The notes beneath the pieces are model-generated. The model made no database searches. It saw only the letters and a program-made list of their open reading frames with translations, and was not told where the DNA came from. This document shows, piece after piece, positions 1-6,783 of a DNA stretch of 14,036 bases. Numbering within the stretch: position 1 is the first letter of the stretch; every line of letters begins with the position of its first letter. The DNA comes from Bacteroidota bacterium (GTDB lineage Bacteria > Bacteroidota > Bacteroidia > Bacteroidales > Paludibacteraceae). The translations under genes were made by a program, and so were the position numbers. The stretch is from assembly GCA_023459355.1 (NCBI GenBank), contig JAEWUM010000022.1:1-14036 (forward strand), in the 5' to 3' direction.

Positions 1-1
1 T

Positions 2-118
2 ATCCCGGAGGATTATGTTAATTTTGTCGAAACACAAATCAATAATCGACCTAGAAAAAGATTCAATTATGAATCACCAGTTTTTATGTTTAATCAAAAA
101 GTTGCATTTTCAACTTGA
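2..118 (+). CDS. IS30-family transposase, C-terminal end (partial)
   Basis: An open frame enters from the left edge and encodes 38 residues before a TGA. It contains the stretch INNRPRKRFNYESP followed by an ending KVAFST. This is the usual C-terminal signature of IS30-family DDE transposases (LNNRPRK..y.sP...F). The catalytic DDE residues would lie upstream, outside the window, so it cannot be told whether the element is intact. The stop overlaps the TTG that begins the next open frame. The right terminal inverted repeat of the element should lie close to or just after the stop, but I cannot delimit it without the left end. Confidence 0.82.
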   Translation: MPEDYVNFVETQINNRPRKRFNYESPVFMFNQKVAFST

Positions 119-570
119 ATGTTGCAATAACTGAAATTGATTTGCAAATTAATACACACCTTATTCCCACACAAGGTATTTTCTTCGACGGACAAGTTTT
201 CGATGCCTACGAACTGACTTCTAAAATCATTCGTTCTGCTCAGCAAAGCATCGTGCTCATTGATAATTACATTGACGAAACCACGCTGATTCATTTGTCG
301 AAAAAGGGCGATGCTGTAAAAGTGTTGTTGCTTACTAAAACCATCAGCAAACAACTGATCCTGGATGTTCAAAAAGTCAACGAGCAATACGGAAACTTTG
401 AACTAAAGCCTTTTAATAAAAGTCACGATCGCTTTTTAATTATTGACGACAACGAAATCTATCATTTAGGCGCATCGCTTAAGGATTTAGGAAAGCGATG
501 GTTTGCTTTTTCGAAATTAGATAGAAGAACCGTGGGAGATATGTTGAAGAACATAAATGACCTTTTATAG
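115..570 (+). pseudogene. 5'-truncated ORF6N-family protein, C-terminal PLD-like domain
   Basis: This open frame encodes about 151 residues. It resembles the C-terminal half of Bacteroidota proteins annotated as ORF6N or KilA-N domain (phage-type DNA-binding) proteins, with GIFFDGQVFDAY, SIVLIDNYID, SHDRFLIID and GASLKDLGKRWFAFSK in order. There is no ATG before codon 143. The only start is a TTG overlapping the IS30 transposase stop, and the N-terminal DNA-binding domain is absent. The gene therefore looks cut by the insertion sequence. H104-x-R106-x4-D111 resembles a degenerate phospholipase D HxKx4D motif with Lys replaced by Arg. The family assignment is from memory of its conserved motifs. 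A functional short protein from TTG is possible but less likely. The true junction between element and gene probably lies between positions 119 and about 170. Confidence 0.7.
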
Positions 571-679
571 GTATTAACCGGGGTATTCAACAAATTATTA
601 CAATCACAATTTTGCAGTTAGGATATTATGCGAAATAAAAAATTCCCCACAATCTGTTAATTATTTGAAAATTAGTTTA

Positions 680-687
680 TATCTTTG
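680..687 (+). promoter_or_regulatory. Candidate Bacteroidota -7 promoter box for the 756 lipoprotein
   Basis: TATCTTTG matches the Bacteroidota -7 consensus TAnnTTTG and lies 68 bases before the ATG. No clear TTTG -33 element is present at the expected spacing, so this is a partial match only. Confidence 0.4.
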
Positions 688-755
688 GGCTGAAAAATCA
701 CATATGCACCTCAATTTGCATTTATTCCAATTGATGTACATAAACAAATAATAAG

Positions 756-1595
756 ATGGTGAAAAATAAGTATTTATGCGGTGTGTTATTAACTGTATTA
801 TTGTTTTCCTGTGGAGATAATAATCCTATTGAACAAGATACTCCACTTATGGTTAGTAGCACGGAAGTGACTTTAAGTCCGGATAAACCTTATGTCGAAA
901 TTGTTATTTTAAAAGGAGCCGGTAATTATAGGGTTACAAGTTCAAATGAAGCTGTTGCGCAGTATGTATTGATAAATAACAAACTATATATTACCGGTTT
1001 TAATATTGGTTATGCAATCATCACATTGAAGGATCAGGACGATAATAATGTCGAAATCACGGTAACTATCAATAAATTAATTCCCAGGGTGTATCCTTTA
1101 TCTAATTTAGTATTTGTTAAGGTCGACGATACCAAATACATAACGAATACCGATCCTGATCCTTTGTATTTTTTAATGGATACAGCCTTTGTTGTTGAGG
1201 TCGGCGGAACCCCGGGTAATGTACAGATTACGGGTAAAAAAACTGGTGTCGCTCATTTGTATTACCTTAAAGAATATTGGCCAACATTAATGTATAATAT
1301 TCAGGTAATAGAGCATTATCCTTTTGCAGTTTCACCGGCAACAAGCACACTAAGGCTTGCAGTTGGAGCTGAATCGGAATATTATGTTTTATCAGGTTGT
1401 GGCAACTACTCATTATCTGTTTCGAACTCAGATGTCATTTCAGCAGAACTTATCGCTTGGCCTGTTGAGCCAACCTTCATTCAGAGTAATCCTCGCATTG
1501 TACGAATAAAGGCACTTCAGAAAGGCACTTCAGAACTTGTAATTACGAATGTCGAAACATCTGAAGTGAAGATCGTGTATGTTACTGTTGGATAG
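756..1595 (+). CDS. Lipoprotein with three Ig-like (BIG2-like) repeats
   Basis: This 279-residue protein starts with a lipoprotein signal peptide: positively charged MVKNK, a hydrophobic core, then LLFSC with the lipidated cysteine at residue 19. The mature part reads as three beta-rich repeats at about 32-106, 109-187 and 190-279. Repeats one and three share a recognisable core, GAGNYRVTSSNEAV (54-67) and GCGNYSLSVSNSDV (214-227), followed by a strand pattern ending in an I-V-T-V type strand. The middle repeat is more diverged. This is the layout of bacterial Ig-like group 2 domains, which act in surface adhesion or as spacers. No catalytic domain is visible. It stands alone between the IS30/ORF6N remnant and the convergent sucCD operon. 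The residues after the cysteine (GDNN) give only a weak match to the Bacteroidota lipoprotein surface-export signal, so its final location is uncertain. Confidence 0.72.
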   Translation: MVKNKYLCGVLLTVLLFSCGDNNPIEQDTPLMVSSTEVTLSPDKPYVEIVILKGAGNYRVTSSNEAVAQYVLINNKLYITGFNIGYAIITLKDQDDNNVEITVTINKLIPRVYPLSNLVFVKVDDTKYITNTDPDPLYFLMDTAFVVEVGGTPGNVQITGKKTGVAHLYYLKEYWPTLMYNIQVIEHYPFAVSPATSTLRLAVGAESEYYVLSGCGNYSLSVSNSDVISAELIAWPVEPTFIQSNPRIVRIKALQKGTSELVITNVETSEVKIVYVTVG

Positions 1596-1720
1596 AATTT
1601 TTATAATATGAATACGTGAAATTTCAGCCTATTTGTAATTTTGATAATTAGAAACTGACAGGTTTATCATACGAGTATCTATAATCGTGTTTCTCGTACC
1701 TGCCATCTCGGTTAAAGTCC

Positions 1721-2599
1721 TTAATTCCGCTTCGCCAACAACTGCTTCACCAACGCCGGGATTTCTATCGGCCGTCTTGCTACCGGAACACCAACAGCCT
1801 CAAAGGCAGCGATTTTCTCGGCAGCGGTTCCGCTACCACTCGAAATAATGGCGCCGGCATGTCCCATGCGCTTGCCCGGAGGCGCTGTTTGTCCGGCTAT
1901 GAATGCCACCACGGGCTTGCTGATTTTTTCCTTGATGTACTGTGCAGCACGTTCCTCGGCATCACCGCCGATTTCGCCGATAAGTACAATGGCTTCTGTT
2001 TCCGGGTCATCTTCAAACATCTGTAATAACTCCTGATAGTATAGTCCTGCCACCGGGTCGCCGCCGATACCCACGCAGGTACTTTGTCCGAGGCCGTTGG
2101 TTGTCAATTGATTTACCATCTCGTAGGTCAGCGTACCACTGCGGCTCATTAACCCTACATTTCCCTTCATGAAGATATTGCCGGGCAGGATACCCACCAG
2201 CGCTTCGTCGGGGGTGATGAGTCCCGGGCAGTTGGCACCTATCAGCTTCACACCTTTTTTCTTCAGGTAAGCGGTTGCTTTTACCATGTCGAGGGTTGGT
2301 ACTCCTTCCGAAATGCAAACCACGAGTTCGATGCCTCCTTCTGCTGCTTCTAAAATTGCGTCGCCGGCAAAAGGTGCCGGAACAAATATGATTGATGTAT
2401 TGGCGCCGGTAGCTTTTACGGCATCTTCAACAGTGTTGAAAACCGGGATGCCCTCGAAAGTCTGACCCCCCTTGCCGGGTGAAACACCCGCGACGATGTT
2501 GGTTCCATAGGCTTTCATCTTGGCGGTGTGAAAACTGCCATCCCTGCCGGTAATTCCCTGTACTAATAATTTCGTGTTTTTATTGACTAATATGCTCAT
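1721..2599 (-). CDS. sucD: Succinyl-CoA synthetase (ADP/GDP-forming), alpha subunit
   Basis: This 292-residue protein matches SucD along its full length. SucCD interconverts succinyl-CoA plus ADP/GDP and phosphate with succinate, CoA and ATP/GTP in the TCA cycle, and can run either way. The N-terminal CoA-binding Rossmann domain shows GITGRDGSFHT (15-25). The ligase domain carries GHAGAIISSGSG, with His247 as the expected phosphohistidine (His246 in E. coli). GANCPGLI (121-128) and SRSGTLTYE (152-160) are further family signatures. It is the second gene of the operon, beginning 27 bases after the sucC stop, the usual beta-alpha order. Length is normal and the frame is intact. Confidence 0.97.
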   Translation of the reverse strand: MSILVNKNTKLLVQGITGRDGSFHTAKMKAYGTNIVAGVSPGKGGQTFEGIPVFNTVEDAVKATGANTSIIFVPAPFAGDAILEAAEGGIELVVCISEGVPTLDMVKATAYLKKKGVKLIGANCPGLITPDEALVGILPGNIFMKGNVGLMSRSGTLTYEMVNQLTTNGLGQSTCVGIGGDPVAGLYYQELLQMFEDDPETEAIVLIGEIGGDAEERAAQYIKEKISKPVVAFIAGQTAPPGKRMGHAGAIISSGSGTAAEKIAAFEAVGVPVARRPIEIPALVKQLLAKRN

Positions 2600-2626
2600 G
2601 TGCGTAGTTTATTTTGAATTCGACGG

Positions 2627-3778
2627 TTAATGTTTCTCCTGATTGCAACCCTTACAAAGGCGCATGGCTTCCTGTGCCGCTTCGCTCATGGTGTTGACTA
2701 CCGGAAGATTAGCCTGTTTGATGATTTCCAGCCCTTCTTTGGCATTGGTGCCGGAAAGACGAACCACAATGGGGATGTTCACCTCAATCTGATTCAGTGC
2801 AGTAATCAATCCTTTTGCTACATCATCACAACGGGTTATGCCGCCGAAAATATTGATCATCACCACATGTACGTTCTTATCCGACATCAGCAGTTTCATC
2901 GCATCCACCACCTTTTGCGGACTTGAACTTCCACCGATGTCCAAGAAATTGGCCGGTTGTCCCCCAAAATACTGAATCAAATCCATGGTTGCCATGGCTA
3001 ATCCTGCCCCGTTGACCATACAACCGATGGTGCCATCGAGCCGGATATAGGATAAACCCTTTTCCTTCGCTTCGATTTCTTTCTTTTCATCTTCATCGGG
3101 TTCGTTGAGTGCAGCAATCGCCGGTTGACGGTATAAAGCATTGTCGTCGAAATTCATTTTGCCATCCAGTGCCAGCAGTTTACCGTCATCAGTTATTACC
3201 AACGGATTGATTTCAACCAGAGAAGCATCGGTGTTGATAAAAAGCTGATAGAGTTTCTGGAACATATCAACTGCCTGTTTTACCAGGTTTATGTCATCAA
3301 AAAGTTTGAATGCAATTTTACGGGCCATGAAAGGTGACATTCCCAGATCGGGGTCGATGATGAATTTGTGGATGGCATCCGGGTTTTCTTTGGCAACCTC
3401 TTCAATTTCAATACCCCCTTCGGCACTGGCCATGAAAATAACGGATTTGGAATTGCGGTCGATGGTGAGTCCCACGTAAAACTCGGAATTGAATTTAATT
3501 CCTTCGGCTACCAAAACTTTCTCCACTGTGCATCCCTTGATGTCCATGCCGAGTATATTACCTGCAGCTGTTCTGGCTTCTTCCATGCTTTTGGCTAATT
3601 TCACTCCGCCTGCTTTTCCGCGTCCGCCAACCAGCACCTGTGCTTTTACTACTACCGGAAATCCGAGTTCCCCTGCTGCTTCTGAAACTTCATCAATCGT
3701 ATAACAAACCTTTTCCCTGGTAATGGGAATGCGGTACCGGGAGAAAAATTCTTTTGCCTGATATTCGTGTATCTTCAT
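2627..3778 (-). CDS. sucC: Succinyl-CoA synthetase, beta subunit
   Basis: This 383-residue protein is a full-length SucC, close to the E. coli length of about 388. An ATP-grasp domain fills the N-terminal part, beginning MKIHEYQAKE. It includes the phosphate-binding loop GGRGKAGG (51-58) and VEINPL (188-193), which supplies metal-binding residues. The C-terminal CoA-ligase domain shows NGAGLAMATMD (256-266), FLDIGG and NIFGGITRCDD (309-319). It binds the nucleotide and grasps the phosphohistidine loop of SucD, which is encoded 27 bases downstream. Nucleotide preference (ADP or GDP) cannot be decided by eye. The ATG at 3778 is the natural family start. Its predicted 5' leader contains a long perfect hairpin described separately. 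Confidence 0.97.
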   Translation of the reverse strand: MKIHEYQAKEFFSRYRIPITREKVCYTIDEVSEAAGELGFPVVVKAQVLVGGRGKAGGVKLAKSMEEARTAAGNILGMDIKGCTVEKVLVAEGIKFNSEFYVGLTIDRNSKSVIFMASAEGGIEIEEVAKENPDAIHKFIIDPDLGMSPFMARKIAFKLFDDINLVKQAVDMFQKLYQLFINTDASLVEINPLVITDDGKLLALDGKMNFDDNALYRQPAIAALNEPDEDEKKEIEAKEKGLSYIRLDGTIGCMVNGAGLAMATMDLIQYFGGQPANFLDIGGSSSPQKVVDAMKLLMSDKNVHVVMINIFGGITRCDDVAKGLITALNQIEVNIPIVVRLSGTNAKEGLEIIKQANLPVVNTMSEAAQEAMRLCKGCNQEKH

Positions 3779-3797
3779 AATAATATTAATTTATTGA

Positions 3798-3904
3798 ACC
3801 ATATAAGTCATATAAGTAACATATAAGTTTTTTATTTTTAAGCGTAAATTATAATCATTTAAATCGTAAATAAACTTATATGTTACTTATATGACTTATA
3901 TGGT
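3798..3904. repeat. 107-base element: perfect 33-bp inverted repeat of CATATAAGT units
   Basis: Arms 3798-3830 and 3872-3904 are exact reverse complements, separated by a 41-base AT-rich loop. Each arm holds three copies of the nonamer CATATAAGT, at 3800-3808, 3809-3817 and 3820-3828. Three inverted copies (ACTTATATG) lie at 3874-3882, 3885-3893 and 3894-3902. The element lies 19 bases upstream of the sucC ATG. In RNA it would form a 33-bp stem. It is not a canonical terminator because the stem is AT-rich, without a GC core. A related half-copy lies before the lipoprotein gene at 12100. Confidence 0.9.
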
Positions 3905-3919
3905 AAAAACTCTTTTGCC

Positions 3920-3950
3920 CAAATTTAAACCATTTCAAACTGAAAACAAA
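3920..3950 (-). promoter_or_regulatory. Predicted Bacteroidota-type promoter for sucCD
   Basis: On the minus strand, TTTG (3950-3947) and TAAATTTG (3927-3920) are separated by exactly 19 bases. This matches the Bacteroidota -33 TTTG and -7 TAnnTTTG consensus. Transcription would begin near 3913 and give a leader of about 135 bases before the sucC ATG. That leader would contain the whole 3798-3904 inverted repeat. Confidence 0.6.
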
Positions 3951-3989
3951 TAATAATTAACTTTTCTTGCAGAAAATTGTGCTGATACA

Positions 3990-4193
3990 TCACCGTTTGT
4001 TGAAATCGCTGCAATGAAAAGGTTCTTTATTTTTGTTCTTTTCGTAATTTTTCAGAATTTCATGTTTGATGTCGCAACCGGTACAATCATCACAGTTGGA
4101 AGCACTTTTTGAGCGCAGGGATTTGACCACGGCATATATGGTATATGCTACGGCAGCGGTAATAATCAGTATGACGATGATGTCCTGCAACAT
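3990..4193 (-). CDS. FeoB-associated Cys-rich membrane protein
   Basis: This 67-residue protein has one N-terminal transmembrane helix (MLQDIIVILIITAAVAYTIY and a few more residues). A short basic stretch follows, then a cysteine cluster NCDDCTGCDIK with Cys34, Cys37 and Cys40, and a fourth Cys at residue 61. This is the layout of the small FeoB-associated Cys-rich membrane proteins, which often accompany the ferrous iron transporter FeoB. Their biochemical role is not settled. No feoAB genes are in the window. The ATG lies 42 bases after the rlmD stop on the same strand with no promoter box seen between, so co-transcription with rlmD is likely. The name rests on the motif, not on neighbourhood. 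Confidence 0.8.
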   Translation of the reverse strand: MLQDIIVILIITAAVAYTIYAVVKSLRSKSASNCDDCTGCDIKHEILKNYEKNKNKEPFHCSDFNKR

Positions 4194-4235
4194 ATCAATT
4201 AAATAAATTGTAAACGCGTTGCAGCTGTGAGATTT

Positions 4236-5657
4236 TTACTCCCTGATTTCCAGCAGTACCACGTTTTCTACATGGTGGGTGTGCGGGAACATGTCTACAG
4301 GCTGAACGTTGGTAACCCGGTAAGCTTTGTCGAGCAAACTCAGGTCGCGTGCCTGTGTAGCGGGATTACAGCTAACATATACAACACGTTTGGGTGCGGC
4401 AAAAAGGATGGCGTCAATCACATCATTGTGCATTCCGGCGCGGGGCGGATCGGTGATAATCACATCCGGCTTACCATGTTGCAGTATGAATTCCTGATTC
4501 AGGATATCCTTCATGTCTCCTGCGTAAAACAAAGTATTGCCGATTTTGTTCAGTTGTGAATTTGCTTTGGCATCTTCGATGGCTTCGGGGACATATTCGA
4601 TGCCGATAACCTGTTTGGCTTGGTGCGCCACGAAGTTAGCTATTGTACCGGTTCCGGTATATAAGTCATATACGATTTCATTTCCGGTGAGTCCGGCATA
4701 TTCTCTCGTGATTTTGTATAGTTCGTAGGCTTGTTTGGAATTTGTTTGATAGAAGCTTTTCGGGCCGATTTTGAATTTTAATCCTTCCATATCTTCGTAA
4801 ATACAATTGGAACCCTTGAAAATAAACACTTCCTGATCGGTGATGGTGTCGTTGGCCTTTGAATTGATGATGTATAACAAAGAACTGATTTGTGGAAATT
4901 TATCAGCCAGATGTTGCAGCAAGGCTTCTCTGGCCTCTTTGTCTTCGTGATAGAAAACCACAATCAGCATCAGTTCGCCGGTAGTGCTTGTACGCACCAT
5001 CATGGTACGCAGGAAGCCTTCCTGTTTTCTTAAATCGAAGAAAGTCAGTCCGTTTTGGAAAGCATAGTCCCTAATTTCATTGCGCAGTTGATTCGATATG
5101 TCGTCCTGCAACCAGCATTTGTGAATATCAAGAACTTTGTCGAACATGCCCGGAATGTGAAAGCCCACGCCATTCATATTTTGCTCCTGACCAAGATTCA
5201 TCTCTTCAGAAGTAAGCCATTTTTTATTGGAGAAGGTAAATTCCAGTTTGTTGCGGTAGAATTCGGTGCTTTCAGAGCCCAGTATGGGTGTAATGTCAGG
5301 GAGTTCTATTTTCCCGATGCGGGTCAGATTGTCCACCACCTGTTTTTGTTTGTAGGCAAGTTGCTGACTGTAAGGTAACATCTGCCACTTACATCCCCCA
5401 CAGGTTCCGAAATGCTCACATACCGGCTCTGTCCTGTCTTTCGAATATGCATGAAAACGAATGGCACGTGCTTCTAAGTAAGCACTTTTCTTTTTGGTAA
5501 CCTGCAAGTCAACCACATCGCTGGGGATGACGTGCGGTATAAAAACTACTTTTTCGTTGACACGGGCCAGGGCTTTTCCCTCGGCGGCGATGTCGGTGAT
5601 CTGAATTTTTTCGAGAATGGGGTGTGGTTTTCTGTTTTTTGCCATTTTATAACTCAT
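4236..5657 (-). CDS. rlmD: 23S rRNA (uracil-5-)-methyltransferase, RlmD/RumA type
   Basis: This 473-residue SAM-dependent methyltransferase makes 5-methyluridine in 23S rRNA (U1939 for E. coli RlmD). The N-terminus is a TRAM RNA-binding domain (about 14-70). The iron-sulfur ligands C80-x5-C86-x2-C89 and C181 are present as in RlmD. The SAM-binding motif is DLYTGTGT (331-338) and DPPRAG is at 403-408. The nucleophile is Cys430 in YVSCNP, and FPHTHHVE (457-464) supplies the likely general base Glu464. Two starts are possible: MSYKMAKN at 5657, directly against a REP-like repeat, or the internal Met5 at 5645. No sequence signal separates them. The gene follows the ptb-like gene by 61 bases. Bacteroidota can carry several paralogues of this family, so target specificity (U1939, U747 or both) is inferred. 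Confidence 0.92.
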   Translation of the reverse strand: MSYKMAKNRKPHPILEKIQITDIAAEGKALARVNEKVVFIPHVIPSDVVDLQVTKKKSAYLEARAIRFHAYSKDRTEPVCEHFGTCGGCKWQMLPYSQQLAYKQKQVVDNLTRIGKIELPDITPILGSESTEFYRNKLEFTFSNKKWLTSEEMNLGQEQNMNGVGFHIPGMFDKVLDIHKCWLQDDISNQLRNEIRDYAFQNGLTFFDLRKQEGFLRTMMVRTSTTGELMLIVVFYHEDKEAREALLQHLADKFPQISSLLYIINSKANDTITDQEVFIFKGSNCIYEDMEGLKFKIGPKSFYQTNSKQAYELYKITREYAGLTGNEIVYDLYTGTGTIANFVAHQAKQVIGIEYVPEAIEDAKANSQLNKIGNTLFYAGDMKDILNQEFILQHGKPDVIITDPPRAGMHNDVIDAILFAAPKRVVYVSCNPATQARDLSLLDKAYRVTNVQPVDMFPHTHHVENVVLLEIRE

Positions 5658-5658
5658 T

Positions 5659-5690
5659 TGTCATCCTGAACGAAGCAAAGCGAAGGATCT
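5659..5690. repeat. REP-like hairpin, copy 1
   Basis: TGTCATCCTGAACG begins the unit and GCGAAGGATCT ends it. ATCCT (5663-5667) pairs with AGGAT (5684-5688). Two related copies lie at 6701 and 13938 in the opposite orientation. This one sits between the ptb-like gene and rlmD, touching the rlmD start. Similar GTCATCCTGA...GGATC repeats are, from general knowledge, widespread in Bacteroidota genomes. Confidence 0.8.
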
Positions 5691-5718
5691 CCTTTTCAAT
5701 TGCAGTTCATTCATTATC

Positions 5719-6615
5719 TTACATCAAACACGCCAGCGCGATGCTGTTGAACTTCGTTGCTGCGCTATCACTGCGGGAGGTAAGTACTACGGGCTTTTCC
5801 GTGCCGAACAACATACCCCCGATTTCCGCGTGTGCAAAGGTAACCATACTTTTGTAAAAAATATTCGCCGAAACAAAACTTGGGAAAATTAAAATATCGG
5901 CATCGCCCGAAACAGGGGAGTCAACCTGCTTGATTTTGCCCAGTTCGGGATTGATGGCTAAGTATAAATCGAGCGGACCTGCTACAATGGCATCTCCGAA
6001 TTCACCTGCTTGCCACAGTTCAAGCATTTTTTTATAATCAGACATGAAATTGAGCTTTGGGTTCATTTTTTCCGTGCCGTGCAACAAGGCTACTTTGGGT
6101 TGGCTGATGCCAAAATTTCTTGCCGTATCAATGGCGTAGCGGATGATGGCGGTGCGTTGCCTTACATTTGGTTCCGGTATCACGGCCGGATCGGTAATAA
6201 ACAATAATTTAGGGTAGCCGGGGATTTCTATGGCAGCTATGAAAGTTACTACATTGCCAAAAGGCACCATTCCGGTTCCTTTTTTCAGCAAGGCATGTAA
6301 CAAAATGTCCGTGTTTACAAGTCCTTTCATGAGGATGTCGGCAGCTCCGGATTTAACCATCTCAACAGCCATGGTCGATGCAACTCCCGGATCACTACAG
6401 TCGATAAACTGTATGTTCTGTTGTTTTTCAAATGACTGAATGTCATAGTCTTTCGGATTACCAATGATTTGCACGCTCACAAAACCCATGTCAACAGCAC
6501 GGGTGACAGCCTCCATCGAGTTGGCATCAGCCGGGTTTACAACTACCAACTTTTTGCGCTGGCTAAGCTGTTGCAAGTGGCTTGTAAGTTCTGAAAATGA
6601 CCTGATAGCAAGCAT
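5719..6615 (-). CDS. ptb: Phosphate acyltransferase (phosphate butyryl/acetyltransferase family)
   Basis: This 298-residue protein has the length and motifs of the phosphate acetyl/butyryltransferase family, which converts acyl-CoA plus phosphate to acyl phosphate plus CoA. Visible signatures are DILMKGLVNTD, LLFITDPAVIPEPN, VALLHGTEKMNPKL and the C-terminal VVLTSRSDSAATKFNSIAL. These resemble Ptb more than the longer Pta. It would feed an acyl kinase (butyrate or acetate kinase) for ATP formation, but no kinase gene lies in the window. The symbol is given for family resemblance; preference for butyryl, acetyl or branched acyl groups cannot be read from the sequence. The ATG at 6615 follows a -7 box by 23 bases. 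It is probably the first gene of a ptb-rlmD-small membrane protein transcript and is flanked by two inverted REP-like repeats. Confidence 0.82.
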   Translation of the reverse strand: MLAIRSFSELTSHLQQLSQRKKLVVVNPADANSMEAVTRAVDMGFVSVQIIGNPKDYDIQSFEKQQNIQFIDCSDPGVASTMAVEMVKSGAADILMKGLVNTDILLHALLKKGTGMVPFGNVVTFIAAIEIPGYPKLLFITDPAVIPEPNVRQRTAIIRYAIDTARNFGISQPKVALLHGTEKMNPKLNFMSDYKKMLELWQAGEFGDAIVAGPLDLYLAINPELGKIKQVDSPVSGDADILIFPSFVSANIFYKSMVTFAHAEIGGMLFGTEKPVVLTSRSDSAATKFNSIALACLM

Positions 6616-6638
6616 ATATTATAGTTTGTGAATTTTTA

Positions 6639-6646
6639 CAAATATA
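6639..6646 (-). promoter_or_regulatory. Candidate -7 promoter box for the ptb-like gene
   Basis: The minus strand reads TATATTTG, a full match to TAnnTTTG, 23 bases upstream of the ATG at 6615. No TTTG is found at -33 spacing. It lies back to back with the plus-strand box at 6680. Confidence 0.45.
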
Positions 6647-6679
6647 TGGCTTTTTATCTGTTAAAAAGAATATTCTTTG

Positions 6680-6687
6680 TATCTTTG
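6680..6687 (+). promoter_or_regulatory. Candidate -7 promoter box for the DUF2723 gene cluster
   Basis: TATCTTTG matches TAnnTTTG. Transcription would begin near 6694 and give a leader of about 90 bases. The leader would include the REP-like hairpin at 6701-6726 before the ATG at 6784. No clear -33 TTTG is present. Confidence 0.45.
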
Positions 6688-6700
6688 AACGGTTTTTTTT

Positions 6701-6726
6701 GATCCTTCGCTGCGCTCAGGATGACA
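6701..6726. repeat. REP-like hairpin, copy 2
   Basis: The unit runs from GATCCTTCGC to CTCAGGATGACA. ATCCT (6702-6706) pairs with AGGAT (6718-6722). It is inverted relative to the copy at 5659, so the two bracket the ptb-like gene. It is preceded by an eight-T run and contains an in-frame ATG (6721) that is probably not the start of the next gene. Confidence 0.8.
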
Positions 6727-6783
6727 GGAGTAAAAAGTAATATCAGCAGAAGGACACAATCTATACAAAAATTCTGCATCAAC

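Noticed and set aside
94..387. Minus-strand open frame of 97 codons over the ORF6N remnant
   Set aside because: It is a shadow of the plus-strand frame, which carries recognisable motifs; its own translation resembles nothing.
1659..1702. Possible hairpin (CAGG..TACGAG / CTCGTA-CCTG) between the lipoprotein and sucD stops
   Set aside because: The stem is broken by a six-base bulge with a 17-base loop and no T-run, too weak to call a terminator.
3800..3902. CRISPR-like or plasmid-iteron reading of the CATATAAGT copies
   Set aside because: The copies are adjacent nonamers in mirrored arms with no spacers, no cas genes and no replication initiator gene nearby.
4658..4680. ATATAAGTCATATA resembling the CATATAAGT repeat
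   Set aside because: It falls in rlmD codons for the conserved SAM-binding motif region (VYDLYTG), so it is explained by coding constraint.
6721..6783. In-frame upstream extension of the DUF2723 gene
   Set aside because: The ATG is part of a REP-like repeat and the added residues do not resemble the family N-terminus.
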